Origin: Prochlorococcus sp. AG-347-M23
GTDB taxonomy: Bacteria > Cyanobacteriota > Cyanobacteriia > PCC-6307 > Cyanobiaceae
Assembly (NCBI GenBank): GCA_003278855.1
Contig: QCCU01000001.1
Coordinates: 155,945-219,944, forward strand
Direction of reading: 5' to 3'
DNA: 64,000 bases
In this document: in pieces, positions 1 through 8,227 of the stretch
How positions within the stretch are numbered: position 1 is the first letter of the stretch
How the letters are laid out: the number at the start of each line of letters is the position of its first letter
Made by a program: the position numbers and the translations under genes
The notes under the pieces: model-generated
What the model was told of the DNA's origin: nothing
Seen by the model: the letters and a program-made list of their open reading frames with translations, nothing else
Databases searched by the model: none

Positions 1-2
1 TT

Positions 3-236
3 GACAATTTTACGGCCACTACTCTTTCAAGTTGTATCTTGATTTTGATTGTTATTACTTGGGTAACATCTTATGTTTATAGAGTTGTAAATGGGAAAAT
101 GACTTTTATGGAACAAAGGAAGCGTTATAGAAAAGAGTATGAAAAAATTGTAAATGATAAACTAGAAATCAAATTCAACTCATTGTCAAAGGAAGAGCAG
201 CAAAAACTAATGGAAGATTTAGAAAAAAATCCATAA
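3..236 (+). CDS. DUF3007 family protein, 5' partial
   Basis: This is the C-terminal part of a small cyanobacterial protein of unknown function. The frame stays open to the left edge, so the true start lies outside; the TTG at 39 is probably an internal Leu codon. What is visible is the end of a hydrophobic membrane segment (about residues 10-25 of the fragment) followed by a charged tail. The pattern of membrane segment, then Y-x-x-R-V-V-x-G-x-M-T-F, then a run of Glu/Lys and a final P-E/K-E-E-Q segment resembles DUF3007. In other cyanobacteria this family is often found between ndhL and trpA (recalled), and trpA follows here after 27 bases. A complex-I-related role would be only a guess from context. 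Confidence 0.7.
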   Translation, partial: DNFTATTLSSCILILIVITWVTSYVYRVVNGKMTFMEQRKRYRKEYEKIVNDKLEIKFNSLSKEEQQKLMEDLEKNP

Positions 237-263
237 ATTTTTATAGAAAAATATCCAAAAATC

Positions 264-1106
264 ATGAAAGATAACAAAATGCAAATTACTAAAAATGAAT
301 CTTTATCTAAAGTAGAAGCAATGTTTTGTGAGTTAAAAAATAATAAAAAATTTGCTTTAATGCCTTTCATAATGGCTGGAGATCCAAATATTGAAATAAC
401 CTCTGAGATCTTATTAAAGTTACAAGAAAATGGAGCTGATCTTATTGAATTAGGTATCCCTTACAGTGACCCACTTGCAGACGGACCTGTTATTCAAGTA
501 GCGGCCTCTCGCGCCTTGAAGTCAGGTACTAGCCTAAGAAAAGTAATTAAACTTTTAGAGTCTTTAAAAGGTAAACTAAATATTCCCATCATCCTTTTTT
601 CTTACTTAAATCCATTACTAAGTTTTGGCTTTGAAAAGTTTTGTGAGATGGCATTTAATGCTGGCGTTTCTGGTTTAATAGTTCCTGATCTCCCTTTAGA
701 GGAAGCTTATAAGTTTTCTAAAATAGTCAGCAACCATTCTATGGACTTAATTTTATTAGTAGCTCCAACTACTCCTTTTGAAAGAATGAAACAAATATCA
801 AATCATACAAAAGGCTTTACCTATTTAGTAAGTGTCACAGGTGTCACTGGTGAGAGAAACAAAATGGAAAATAGAGTAGAAAATCTTATTGCTAAATTAA
901 AAAAATTAAATAGTAATCCAATTGCGGTTGGTTTTGGAATATCCACTCCAGAACATGTTAATAAAGTTCGTGAGTGGGGAGCAGATGGAGTAATTATTGG
1001 GAGTGCATTTGTAAAACGAATTTCTAGTTCAACTGAAAAAGATGTTGTTGATCATGTTGGTGAATTTTGTAAAGAAATGCGTTTAGCTGCTGATCAAAAA
1101 AAATAA
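264..1106 (+). CDS. trpA: tryptophan synthase alpha chain
   Basis: TrpA cleaves indole-3-glycerol phosphate to indole and glyceraldehyde 3-phosphate; indole is channelled to TrpB. At 280 residues it has normal TIM-barrel length. The catalytic pair is visible: Glu62 in I-E-L-G-I-P-Y-S-D-P and Asp73 in L-A-D-G-P-V-I-Q. A phosphate-binding glycine region (V-G-F-G-I-S, then G-A-D-G-V-I-I-G-S-A) lies near the C-terminus. A second ATG at 279 (Met6) is an equally possible start, since the first five residues are not conserved in the family. trpB is not in this window, so the pathway genes are dispersed, as is usual in cyanobacteria. Confidence 0.96.
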   Translation: MKDNKMQITKNESLSKVEAMFCELKNNKKFALMPFIMAGDPNIEITSEILLKLQENGADLIELGIPYSDPLADGPVIQVAASRALKSGTSLRKVIKLLESLKGKLNIPIILFSYLNPLLSFGFEKFCEMAFNAGVSGLIVPDLPLEEAYKFSKIVSNHSMDLILLVAPTTPFERMKQISNHTKGFTYLVSVTGVTGERNKMENRVENLIAKLKKLNSNPIAVGFGISTPEHVNKVREWGADGVIIGSAFVKRISSSTEKDVVDHVGEFCKEMRLAADQKK

Positions 1107-1185
1107 ATACAAAAATAAACTATTAATAAAAAGAATTAATTATAGAAAATTAATTAAAAATGATATGAACAATTTATTTTTGTTT

Positions 1186-1542
1186 TTAAGATTCTTGTGT
1201 AGGTAATAATCTGATTTGTTTTCTTCCGAGCTTAATTTCGAATTCATCACCTGCTTTTAAATCAAGAAGTGCTGTATATGCTTTCCCAATCAGAAGATTC
1301 CCATTGCCTTGAACTGTGGCTATATAACTAAGTTTTCTTCCACCTTTCCCAATTCCCGCAACTCCAGAATCACCAAGATTAACCCCTTTTGCCTCTAAAA
1401 GTGCTTCATAAAATGCAGTAAAGTTTAAGCGTTCACCTCCGTTTTTCTTGGTGGATACATACCCACAGGAGCGAACTAGGTCAGATTTGCTAACATCACC
1501 AAGTTCTTTAACTTTTGCAAGGAGATCGCTACCAGTTAGCAT
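1186..1542 (-). CDS. cyAbrB-type transcriptional regulator
   Basis: This 118-residue protein matches cyanobacterial AbrB-like (cyAbrB) proteins, DNA-binding regulators that influence carbon and nitrogen metabolism genes in model cyanobacteria. The N-terminal L-T-G-x-x-L-L-x-K-V-K-E-L-G segment, the central F-Y-E-A-L-L-E-A-K-G motif and the C-terminal AbrB-like beta region (about residues 75-115: G-N-L-L-I-G-K-A-Y, then E-F-E-I-K-L-G-R-K) are all present. It is transcribed toward trpA, leaving about 80 AT-rich bases between the converging genes. Which genes it controls in this organism cannot be read from the sequence. Confidence 0.88.
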   Translation of the reverse strand: MLTGSDLLAKVKELGDVSKSDLVRSCGYVSTKKNGGERLNFTAFYEALLEAKGVNLGDSGVAGIGKGGRKLSYIATVQGNGNLLIGKAYTALLDLKAGDEFEIKLGRKQIRLLPTQES

Positions 1543-1639
1543 AATTAATTAAAAGAAAGTTGTATTAAATAACATAGCAATTTGCGTGTAATATATGCAA
1601 TTATTGAGTATATATTTATTCTATTATTTATATTTAAAA

Positions 1640-1909
1640 ATGGAAAAGTTTGTTGTTTTTGGAAGGTACTGTGAAGATGCAATTTCTAAAAGGGAACCAT
1701 TTCGTGAACAACATCTTAATAGACTTAAAAACTTAAAGGATCGCGATATTCTTGTTACATTAGGGCCATCAAAATGTACTAAATATTTGTTTGGGATTTT
1801 CAATGCTAATGATGAAAACGAGTTGAAATATCTCATTGAGGAGGATATATATTGGGAAAAAGGTATATGGATTAATTATGATATTTATCCCTGGATTCAG
1901 GCATTTTAA
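1640..1909 (+). CDS. YCII-related (YciI-like) small protein
   Basis: A protein of 89 residues if the ATG at 1640 is used; the frame also opens at an ATG at 1595, but that adds a hydrophobic Tyr/Leu leader unlike the family. From Met1 the sequence reads M-E-K-F-V-V-F-G-R-Y, then R-E-x-F-R-E-Q-H-L-x-R-L and L-V-T-L-G-P, the beta-alpha-beta layout of YCII ferredoxin-like domains. The conserved family His is present in E-Q-H-L. Family members are small enzymes or ligand-binding proteins of mostly unknown role. It is transcribed divergently from the cyAbrB gene, with under 100 bases between the starts. Confidence 0.65.
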   Translation: MEKFVVFGRYCEDAISKREPFREQHLNRLKNLKDRDILVTLGPSKCTKYLFGIFNANDENELKYLIEEDIYWEKGIWINYDIYPWIQAF

Positions 1910-2105
1910 ATATGATTTACGTAAAAAATTTAGTAATTATTAACTATTAATTGAAAAAGAATTAATTTAAATGAAAATACATAATTTTTTTGCTTTAATA
2001 ATTTATTTATTTATCATATTTGGATGTTAAACGATATTTATTTAATGGCTAGTTTTAAAGAGGTTATATTATTTTTATATAAAAATATAATATTTTAAAT
2101 AATAT
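1910..2105. other. AT-rich intergenic stretch with a 19-codon lipobox ORF
   Basis: About 196 bases lie between the YCII-like gene and the end of the HTH gene on the other strand. The stretch is almost purely A/T. The only structured element is a 19-codon ORF at 1971-2030 that encodes a basic start, a hydrophobic core and a terminal F-G-C just before the stop. I see no hairpin with a T tract and no RNA gene. Confidence 0.4.
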
Positions 2106-2426
2106 TTATTCACTAGTATCTTGATTTATTTGATTTACTAACGAGTCGATATCTAATTGATTATATGGTGGTGCTTGTTTTGTTTCTGGATAATCATTTT
2201 TGATATTGTTTAACCAATTTTGTTCAATCTTTATAAGATTTTTTGCAATGTTGAACATACCGCCTTTTTTATGTAATTCTTTAATTTTGAGAATAATCTC
2301 AGAGGTTCTGCTTGATTTAATTTTTAATTCATTTGCTAAATCTTTTTGGTTAAATCCATGAGATTTCAACCAATCCTTAATGAATGACATGAGCTCTTTT
2401 TCTTCCTGTTGAGATAATTTACTCAT
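2106..2426 (-). CDS. small helix-turn-helix protein
   Basis: A 106-residue protein of no recognised family name. Residues about 18-50 (W-L-K-S-H-G-F-N-Q-K-D-L-A-N-E-L-K-I, then a Ser/Thr-rich turn and S-E-I-I-L-K-I-K-E-L) look like an XRE-type helix-turn-helix: Q-K-D-L-A is the typical start of helix 2. The C-terminal 35 residues are polar and probably disordered. Its start codon directly follows the stop of the YkvA-like gene, so the two are surely co-transcribed. A regulatory role is inferred from the HTH alone. Confidence 0.6.
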   Translation of the reverse strand: MSKLSQQEEKELMSFIKDWLKSHGFNQKDLANELKIKSSRTSEIILKIKELHKKGGMFNIAKNLIKIEQNWLNNIKNDYPETKQAPPYNQLDIDSLVNQINQDTSE

Positions 2427-2795
2427 TTAATAAAAAGGAAATAACTTATTAAGCTTGGTCTCTGCTCTTGCTCTTATTGAAGGAGTCATATATTTGCTCC
2501 ATATACTAAGTACTGCTGTGAGGGCGACAAAATCATCACTAAAACCAACGATTGGCATAAAGTCAGGGAAGAGGTCAAATGGCATGATTAAATAAGCTAG
2601 GGCAGCCATCAAGGAAACTCTTACTTGTGCTGGAGTAAAGGGATCTAAAGCCATCTCCAAAACTTCTAAAGCTGGCTTAGCAATTGTTCTTCCTGCTTTA
2701 ATAAGAATCTTGATAATAATATTCTCATCAAATGTTGAACTCTCTAAAACTTCAGCATCATAAATTTTTTCTTTGTTTTTATAATTCTCTGTCAT
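2427..2795 (-). CDS. YkvA/DUF1232 family membrane protein
   Basis: A 122-residue protein with the DUF1232 signature: after a charged N-terminus, residues about 57-100 contain R-V-S-L-M-A-A-L-A-Y-L-I-M-P-F-D-L-F-P-D and then G-F-S-D-D-F-V-A-L. The Y-L-x-x-P-x-D-L-x-P-D and D-D pattern with flanking hydrophobic helices defines the family. The function is unknown; distant relatives are linked to membrane-associated ubiquitin ligases in eukaryotes, which says little here. It sits 35 bases downstream of the sigma factor gene and abuts the HTH gene, suggesting one transcript for all three. Confidence 0.8.
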   Translation of the reverse strand: MTENYKNKEKIYDAEVLESSTFDENIIIKILIKAGRTIAKPALEVLEMALDPFTPAQVRVSLMAALAYLIMPFDLFPDFMPIVGFSDDFVALTAVLSIWSKYMTPSIRARAETKLNKLFPFY

Positions 2796-2830
2796 CCTTA
2801 TTTATTGCATTAAGATTTCAAATGGGATTT

Positions 2831-3754
2831 TTAGCTAATACTATCAACTAATCCATTCTGTATTCCTGCTTTTCTAAGTTTTCTTAAAGCACGTTGAACA
2901 ACTTGTCTGCAATATTCCCTGCTACAACTCATATGTCTTGCAACTTCAGCTAAAGTTCTCCATTCATTTGAGCCGTCTAACCCAAACCTTAAGCTTACTA
3001 TCTTTCTTTCTTTCTCAGTTAAATTTGCTTTATCTAATAACTTCCACGCCGAGGCTGTCCTTTCAGCTAATTCGGCTAATTCCATTGGCGGAGTTTGATC
3101 ACTTGGAAGAATATCAACTAACTCGGAAGGATCTGATTTTGATTTTACAGTACCTTGGAGACTAACAGTGATGCTTCTCAATTCACAAGATAGGAGTTCG
3201 TCAATTTCCTCTTTGGTTATTTTCATTTCTTCTGCGAGCTCATAACTACTGGGTGGAATACCCTTAAGTTGCATAAGCTTTGATTTTGCTGATCTTAGTT
3301 TTGTGAGTTTTTCATTAATGTTAACAGGGATTCTTATTGTTCTACTTTGAGTTGATAATGCTCTATTTAAACCTTGTCTAATCCACCAATAAGCATATGT
3401 AGAAAATCTATGACCTCTAGATGGATCATATTTTTCTACTGCCCTTGTAAGACCTAATGTCCCCTCCTGAATTAAGTCAAGTAATTCTAATCCTTTCCCT
3501 TGGTATCTCTTAGCAAGGTTAACAACTAGTCTTAGGTTAGCTGTTATCATCTCGTTTTTAGCTTTTTCACCAATTTTGATCTTTTTTCTTTCAGCTTCGG
3601 AATATTCACAAGCAGGACCTTTCCCTCCTGCCTCTTGACATCTATTAACAAGCATAACCATTTCTTGGACTTTTCTGCCCATTGTGAGTTCTCTTTCAGG
3701 AGTCAAAAGTTGATGACGACCTATTTCACCAAGAAAATCGCTTAATGAACTCAC
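2831..3754 (-). CDS. group 2 sigma-70 RNA polymerase sigma factor
   Basis: A 307-residue sigma factor of the RpoD family without the long acidic region 1.1, as in cyanobacterial group 2 (non-essential) sigma factors. Region 1.2 starts at residue 2. Region 2 spans about 65-135, with the core-binding D-L-I-Q-E-G and the -10-recognition segment F-S-T-Y-A-Y-W-W-I-R-Q (117-127). Region 3 lies at 140-220, and the region 4 HTH for -35 binding at about 240-300 (L-A-E-V-A-R-H-M-S-C-S-R-E-Y-C-R-Q). A Cys-containing, Gly-rich insert at 38-50 interrupts region 1.2/2.1. It presumably supports stress or diel expression, but its regulon is not visible. Confidence 0.92.
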   Translation of the reverse strand: MSSLSDFLGEIGRHQLLTPERELTMGRKVQEMVMLVNRCQEAGGKGPACEYSEAERKKIKIGEKAKNEMITANLRLVVNLAKRYQGKGLELLDLIQEGTLGLTRAVEKYDPSRGHRFSTYAYWWIRQGLNRALSTQSRTIRIPVNINEKLTKLRSAKSKLMQLKGIPPSSYELAEEMKITKEEIDELLSCELRSITVSLQGTVKSKSDPSELVDILPSDQTPPMELAELAERTASAWKLLDKANLTEKERKIVSLRFGLDGSNEWRTLAEVARHMSCSREYCRQVVQRALRKLRKAGIQNGLVDSIS

Positions 3755-3927
3755 GATTTACCTCATAGTTGATATATTCAACTTATAGTTAATTCAGTAA
3801 TAAGCCACACATGTAATAATTAATTAATAATTAATTAATAATTATTAATTTGTTTTTTAACATTTTTTTCAAATTTTTAGTTTAAAAAATTATAAATTAT
3901 TAACTATAAATTATAAATTTTAATTAT
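3755..3927. repeat. AT-only intergenic region with 11-bp tandem repeat
   Basis: This is the region upstream of the sigma factor gene and downstream of hisIE, both on the minus strand. At 3815-3846 an 11-base unit (aataattaatt) occurs twice exactly and a third time in part, giving an A/T block with a period close to one helical turn. A second block near 3885-3920 repeats a shorter tataaatt-like unit. These could be curved DNA or promoter-associated sequence, but simple low complexity in an AT-rich genome is the default reading. Confidence 0.5.
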
Positions 3928-4587
3928 TTAATTTTTTCTTCTTGATTCAAGGACGGCAAGTACATCTCTCCATTCAACACCTTTATGCATAAGGGCTACT
4001 TGCATATGATAAATCAAATCAGCAGCTTCATTTGAGATTGAATTTTTATCATTATCTTGGCAAGCCATTATAAATTCTGCAGATTCCTCTCCTATTTTTT
4101 TCAAAATAGTATTACTGCCTTTTGTTAATAAATGATTAGTGTAACTTTTTTCTGATTGATTTTTTGATCTTTCGTTAATTGTATTAAATAATTCAGAGCA
4201 AATATTTGAGAAGGGATTTGTTTTTTTCTCTTTTTTATCACTTTGATTAATTTGGATTTCGTTGAAAAAACAACTTTTTTCCCCAGTGTGACATGCTCCT
4301 GAACCATTTTGTTCAATTAAAAGAATTAGTGCATCATTATCGCAGTCGAATCTTATCTCCTTAAGTATTTGGGTACTGCCACTTGTAGCTCCCTTTCTCC
4401 AAATTTCTGATCTAGATCTACTCCAATAATGAACGTTTTTGGTTTCGAGTGTTATTGTTAAAGATTCTTTGTTCATCCAAGCAAACATAAGAATTGATCC
4501 GTCAAGCCAATCTTGTGCTATTGCAGGGATTAATCCATAATTATCAAAGCGTAGATCCTCTATCGAAAAATTAGTTGAATAAGTCAT
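3928..4587 (-). CDS. hisI: bifunctional phosphoribosyl-AMP cyclohydrolase / phosphoribosyl-ATP pyrophosphatase
   Basis: This enzyme (HisIE) catalyses steps 2 and 3 of histidine synthesis: hydrolysis of PR-ATP to PR-AMP, then opening of the adenine ring. The N-terminal HisI domain (about 1-115) has W-R-K-G-A-T-S-G and the metal-binding C-x-H-T-G-E-K-S-C-F. After a Lys/Asn-rich linker, the HisE domain (about 130-219) shows K-K-I-G-E-E-S-A-E and E-A-A-D-L-I-Y-H. A total of 219 residues is normal for the fusion. It is transcribed divergently from the QueD-like gene. Confidence 0.95.
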   Translation of the reverse strand: MTYSTNFSIEDLRFDNYGLIPAIAQDWLDGSILMFAWMNKESLTITLETKNVHYWSRSRSEIWRKGATSGSTQILKEIRFDCDNDALILLIEQNGSGACHTGEKSCFFNEIQINQSDKKEKKTNPFSNICSELFNTINERSKNQSEKSYTNHLLTKGSNTILKKIGEESAEFIMACQDNDKNSISNEAADLIYHMQVALMHKGVEWRDVLAVLESRRKN

Positions 4588-4649
4588 TATGTTCGTTATG
4601 TTAAATCCTACTCAATGTGTTTTATTAAAATTATCCTAACAGTTAATTG

Positions 4650-5126
4650 ATGTATATTCATTCTCTGAAATTTTCATGCAGCAAAAGTTACGAGGATTTT
4701 CCTTGTTCACATAGGCAATGGCGCCATGAAGGCCACTGCAGATTTGTGCATGGATATTCAAGGTCATTCACCTTTTGGTTCACAGCAAAAAAATTAGACC
4801 TAAATGGTTTTGTTGTCGATTTTTCAAGTCTAAAGCCCCTAGAAAATAGACTAAAGAAGCAATTTGACCATACTTTTTTAATAAATAAAGATGACCCTTT
4901 GTTGAATTACTGGGAAAAATTACATGACTTAGATGCTCTAGATCTGAGAATTATGGATAACGTGGGAATGGAGTTCACCTCTGAATTAATTTGGAGATGG
5001 GCTAATGCATATTTACAGGATAAGGATAAGGGCAGAACATGTTGTTGGAAAACAGAATCAAAAGAAAATAAATCCAATAAAGCAAGTTATGAGGAAATTC
5101 CTGATTGGTTCAAATCTTTAGATTAA
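4650..5126 (+). CDS. 6-carboxytetrahydropterin synthase (QueD/PTPS)-like protein
   Basis: This protein belongs to the 6-pyruvoyl-tetrahydropterin synthase family, whose bacterial members make 6-carboxy-tetrahydropterin for queuosine or other pterins. A TTG at 4647 precedes the ATG at 4650; the ATG is the better start (158 residues). The N-terminal C-S-H-R-Q-W-R-H-x-G-H-C-R-F-V-H-G-Y block contains the candidate zinc histidines, and V-V-D-F-S-S-L-K is the family's V-x-D-F-x-x-L-K. In classical QueD the third zinc ligand sits in an H-G-H motif; here it reads H-G-Y, a variant I recall from alphaproteobacterial relatives, so substrate and exact activity are uncertain. The last 30 residues are polar. 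Confidence 0.78.
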   Translation: MYIHSLKFSCSKSYEDFPCSHRQWRHEGHCRFVHGYSRSFTFWFTAKKLDLNGFVVDFSSLKPLENRLKKQFDHTFLINKDDPLLNYWEKLHDLDALDLRIMDNVGMEFTSELIWRWANAYLQDKDKGRTCCWKTESKENKSNKASYEEIPDWFKSLD

Positions 5127-5170
5127 AATTGTTAAATTTCAAATAACATAGGATTCTTTAATTTAGATCT

Positions 5171-7753
5171 TTAATCAACAACTATCTCTCCATTAACCAG
5201 GTAAATATTAATCTCGTTTTTATTTAGGTAATGATTATTCAAGATATTAATTGAAATTTTTGTCTCAATTTGTTTTTGAATAATTCTTTTTAAAGGCCTT
5301 GCACCATAGGTATGATCAAAACTATTTTCGACAAGTTGGTTAATTGCCTCATCCGTAATTTTGAATTTTAAGTTTTTTTTGTTAAGTCTTTTTTCTAAAT
5401 GTTGAAGCTGGATTTTTGCAATTTCTTTTATGTCATTTATTTTTAAATTATTAAAAATAACTATTTCATCAAGTCGATTTAAAAACTCAGGCTTGAAAAA
5501 TTTTTTAATTTCATTATCTACAACTTTTTTGATTTCATTTGTCTCTTCTTTTCTAACTGATAAATCATTTATTGATTGACTTCCTAAATTACTTGTGAGA
5601 ACAATGATTGAATTTTTGAAATTGATTGTACGACCTTGACCATCAGTAATGATTCCATCATCAAGAACCTGTAAGAGAATATCTAAAATATCTTTGTGAG
5701 CTTTCTCTATTTCATCAAGAAGTATCAATGAATAAGGATTTTTGCGTACAGCTTCAGTTAGTTGACCCCCTGATTCGAAACCTAAATATCCAGGTGGCGC
5801 GCCTATAATTTTGCTTACAGAATGCTTTTCCATATATTCAGACATATCAAGTCTTGTAATTGAAGAATTTGAATCGAATATAATTTTGGCTGTTACTTTA
5901 CTTAGCTCTGTTTTTCCAACACCAGTTGGACCTAAAAATAGAAAACTGGCTAATGGCTTGCTTGGATCATTTAGACCAGTCCTTGATCTCTTAATGGAAT
6001 CTGAAACAGCCCTAATTGCCCTATCTTGACCAATAATTTTTTCTTTAAGGATTAACTCGAGGCTCAAAAGTTTATCTTTTTCTGACTGGTTTAAGTTCTG
6101 TACTGGAATAGAGGTCCATTTTGAGACAACTTCTGCAATATCATCAAAAGTTACCTCTTGTCTTAAAAGACTTGTATCTCCATTTTTTTGGGAATTTACT
6201 AGGGAATCACTTTTTTCTCTCAATTTTTTTTGCAAAGAATTTAAAGTTCCAAATTCTAATTCTGCTGCTTTGTTGAGGTCAAAACTCCTTTTGGATTGAT
6301 CTATTTGCAATTGAACAGATTCAATTTCTTCTTTTATGGTGCTAATCTCATCAATTTCATCTTTTTCTTTTTTCCATTGAGCGCCTAATTCTTCTTGTCT
6401 ATCTTTAAGTGAGATAAGTTCATTATTGATTTTTTTTAATCTTTCTATGGAAAAATCATCTGTTTCTCTTTTTAAAGATAATTTTTCCATCTCAAACTGA
6501 AGAACTTTTCGATCAATTTCATCAATTTCTTCAGGTTTGGAAGTTATGACCATATTCAATCTTGAGGCTGCTTCATCGATTAAATCTATTGCTTTGTCAG
6601 GAAGAAATCTATCGTTAATATATCTTTCGCTAAGGGTGGCAGCTGCAACCAAAGCATTATCAGAAATTCTCACACTATGATGAACTTCGTATCTTTCTCT
6701 CAATCCTCTTAATATTGATACAGTATCATCTATTGAAGGAGCATCAATTTTTATTTTCTGAAATCTTCTTTCTAGAGCAGGATCTTTTTCTATATTTTGT
6801 TTGTGTTCAATAATTGTTGTAGCGCCAATACATCTAAGTTCTCCTCTTGCAAGCATTGGTTTTAATAGGTTGCTTGCATCTAAAGAACCTCCGCTTGCAC
6901 CAGCTCCAACAACTGTATGAATTTCATCTATAAAAAGAATGATCTTACCGTCTGATTCTTTTACTTTTTTCAGGACATTTTTTATTCTTTCTTCAAATTC
7001 TCCACGATATTTTGCCCCAGCTATAAGTAAACCCATATCTAATGAAATTAGTTGCCTATCTTGTAGGGCAGAAGGTACATCGCCATTAATAATTCTTTGA
7101 GCCAACCCTTCAACAATGGCCGTTTTACCAACTCCAGGTTCTCCAATAAGGACAGGATTATTTTTAGTTCTTCTACTCAATATTTGAATTGTTCTTCTAA
7201 TCTCTTCATCCCTACCAATAACTGGGTCTAAAATTCCATCTCGTGCCGATTGGGTTAGATCAATAGCATATTTTTCCAAAGACTCATTAGAAGTATCAAA
7301 TTCGTTTTTTACTGCTGGATCTGACTTCATTTTCTTTATAGTTTCAAGAAATTCTGGAATGCCTTTTTGATTTAAAATTTGAAATCCATACTTATCATCA
7401 TAAGTGAAACCATAAACTAAGTGTTCTGTTGATATCACTACATCATTTAAAGTATTTTTTATATCATTCGCTTTCAAAAATATTTTGTGAAGAGTATCAC
7501 CGATATATAAATTATTTTGTTTATCTTTCATTTTTCCCTTCGAATTTAACGAAGACATTATTTCTTTTTCAATTTCTTTGATATTTACATTATTTTTTTT
7601 TAAGATTTTTTTAGTGAGAATATCTTGTTTTATAAGAGCTAAAAATAAATTGTCAGAATCTACATTTTGTTGATGATTTTTATAAGCAATTTCTTTGGCC
7701 AAAATAAAACAGCTCCAAGCAGAATTTGAGAATTCGCTTGGAACTATTTTCAT
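5171..7753 (-). CDS. clpB: ClpB-type AAA+ disaggregase
   Basis: ClpB is a hexameric chaperone that, with DnaK, pulls polypeptides out of aggregates. Using the ATG at 7753 (a TTG at 7756 precedes it) the protein has 860 residues. An N-terminal Clp_N repeat domain (about 1-145) is followed by AAA-1 with Walker A G-E-P-G-V-G-K-T (about 205-212), then a coiled-coil middle domain rich in Glu/Lys (about 400-530), and AAA-2 with G-P-T-G-V-G-K-T. The C-terminal D2 domain contains Y-G-A-R-P-L-K-R. The middle domain marks it as ClpB rather than ClpC. The N-domain is divergent, so it may be a ClpB2-type paralogue. It lies about 60 bases downstream of petE. Confidence 0.93.
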   Translation of the reverse strand: MKIVPSEFSNSAWSCFILAKEIAYKNHQQNVDSDNLFLALIKQDILTKKILKKNNVNIKEIEKEIMSSLNSKGKMKDKQNNLYIGDTLHKIFLKANDIKNTLNDVVISTEHLVYGFTYDDKYGFQILNQKGIPEFLETIKKMKSDPAVKNEFDTSNESLEKYAIDLTQSARDGILDPVIGRDEEIRRTIQILSRRTKNNPVLIGEPGVGKTAIVEGLAQRIINGDVPSALQDRQLISLDMGLLIAGAKYRGEFEERIKNVLKKVKESDGKIILFIDEIHTVVGAGASGGSLDASNLLKPMLARGELRCIGATTIIEHKQNIEKDPALERRFQKIKIDAPSIDDTVSILRGLRERYEVHHSVRISDNALVAAATLSERYINDRFLPDKAIDLIDEAASRLNMVITSKPEEIDEIDRKVLQFEMEKLSLKRETDDFSIERLKKINNELISLKDRQEELGAQWKKEKDEIDEISTIKEEIESVQLQIDQSKRSFDLNKAAELEFGTLNSLQKKLREKSDSLVNSQKNGDTSLLRQEVTFDDIAEVVSKWTSIPVQNLNQSEKDKLLSLELILKEKIIGQDRAIRAVSDSIKRSRTGLNDPSKPLASFLFLGPTGVGKTELSKVTAKIIFDSNSSITRLDMSEYMEKHSVSKIIGAPPGYLGFESGGQLTEAVRKNPYSLILLDEIEKAHKDILDILLQVLDDGIITDGQGRTINFKNSIIVLTSNLGSQSINDLSVRKEETNEIKKVVDNEIKKFFKPEFLNRLDEIVIFNNLKINDIKEIAKIQLQHLEKRLNKKNLKFKITDEAINQLVENSFDHTYGARPLKRIIQKQIETKISINILNNHYLNKNEINIYLVNGEIVVD

Positions 7754-7817
7754 CAATCAAAATATAATTGTGATTGCAGTAAGTTTTAAGTAAAAAATTA
7801 CTTAAAAATTATAAGAT

Positions 7818-8168
7818 TTATTCAACAACAACTTTACCTACCATTCCAGCTCCTCTATGAGGCTCGCAATAGTAATCATAAGTCCCTGCAGTATCAAATG
7901 TTTCTTCCCAAGACTCTCCTGGAGCAAAGGCTAGATCTGCATGACTTAATTCCTCATGTCCATCAAAAACTGCATTGTGAGGAGCTAATTTATTATTGAC
8001 GAATTTAACTGTATCACCAGCGCTAATGGTCACTGTACTTGGTTCAAATGCAAGCATTCCGGCATCTGTACCAAGTTTTACTTCAACAGTCTTAGCTGAA
8101 ACTGATGAAATTCCTATACCTAGAGTTAAAACTATTGCGAATAACCCTGCAAAGATTGAACGTAACAT
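7818..8168 (-). CDS. petE: plastocyanin precursor
   Basis: Plastocyanin carries electrons from cytochrome b6f to photosystem I (or cytochrome oxidase) in the thylakoid lumen. Residues 1-25 form a signal peptide ending in V-S-A. The mature cupredoxin has all four type-1 copper ligands: His64 (A-P-H-N), Cys101 and His104 (Y-Y-C-E-P-H), and Met109 (G-A-G-M-V-G). Total length 116 residues is slightly short, typical for Prochlorococcus. It is flanked by the epimerase gene upstream (60 bases) and clpB downstream, on the same strand. Confidence 0.97.
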   Translation of the reverse strand: MLRSIFAGLFAIVLTLGIGISSVSAKTVEVKLGTDAGMLAFEPSTVTISAGDTVKFVNNKLAPHNAVFDGHEELSHADLAFAPGESWEETFDTAGTYDYYCEPHRGAGMVGKVVVE

Positions 8169-8227
8169 AATTAAAATTTGCTTATTTATATATATTACAA
8201 GGCTTTGGGAGCCTTACTGTGAGAATC

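Noticed and set aside
125..370. Minus-strand ORF of 81 residues across the start of trpA
   Set aside because: It lies antisense to DUF3007 and trpA, is Phe/Ser-rich from reversed Lys/Glu codons and resembles no protein family.
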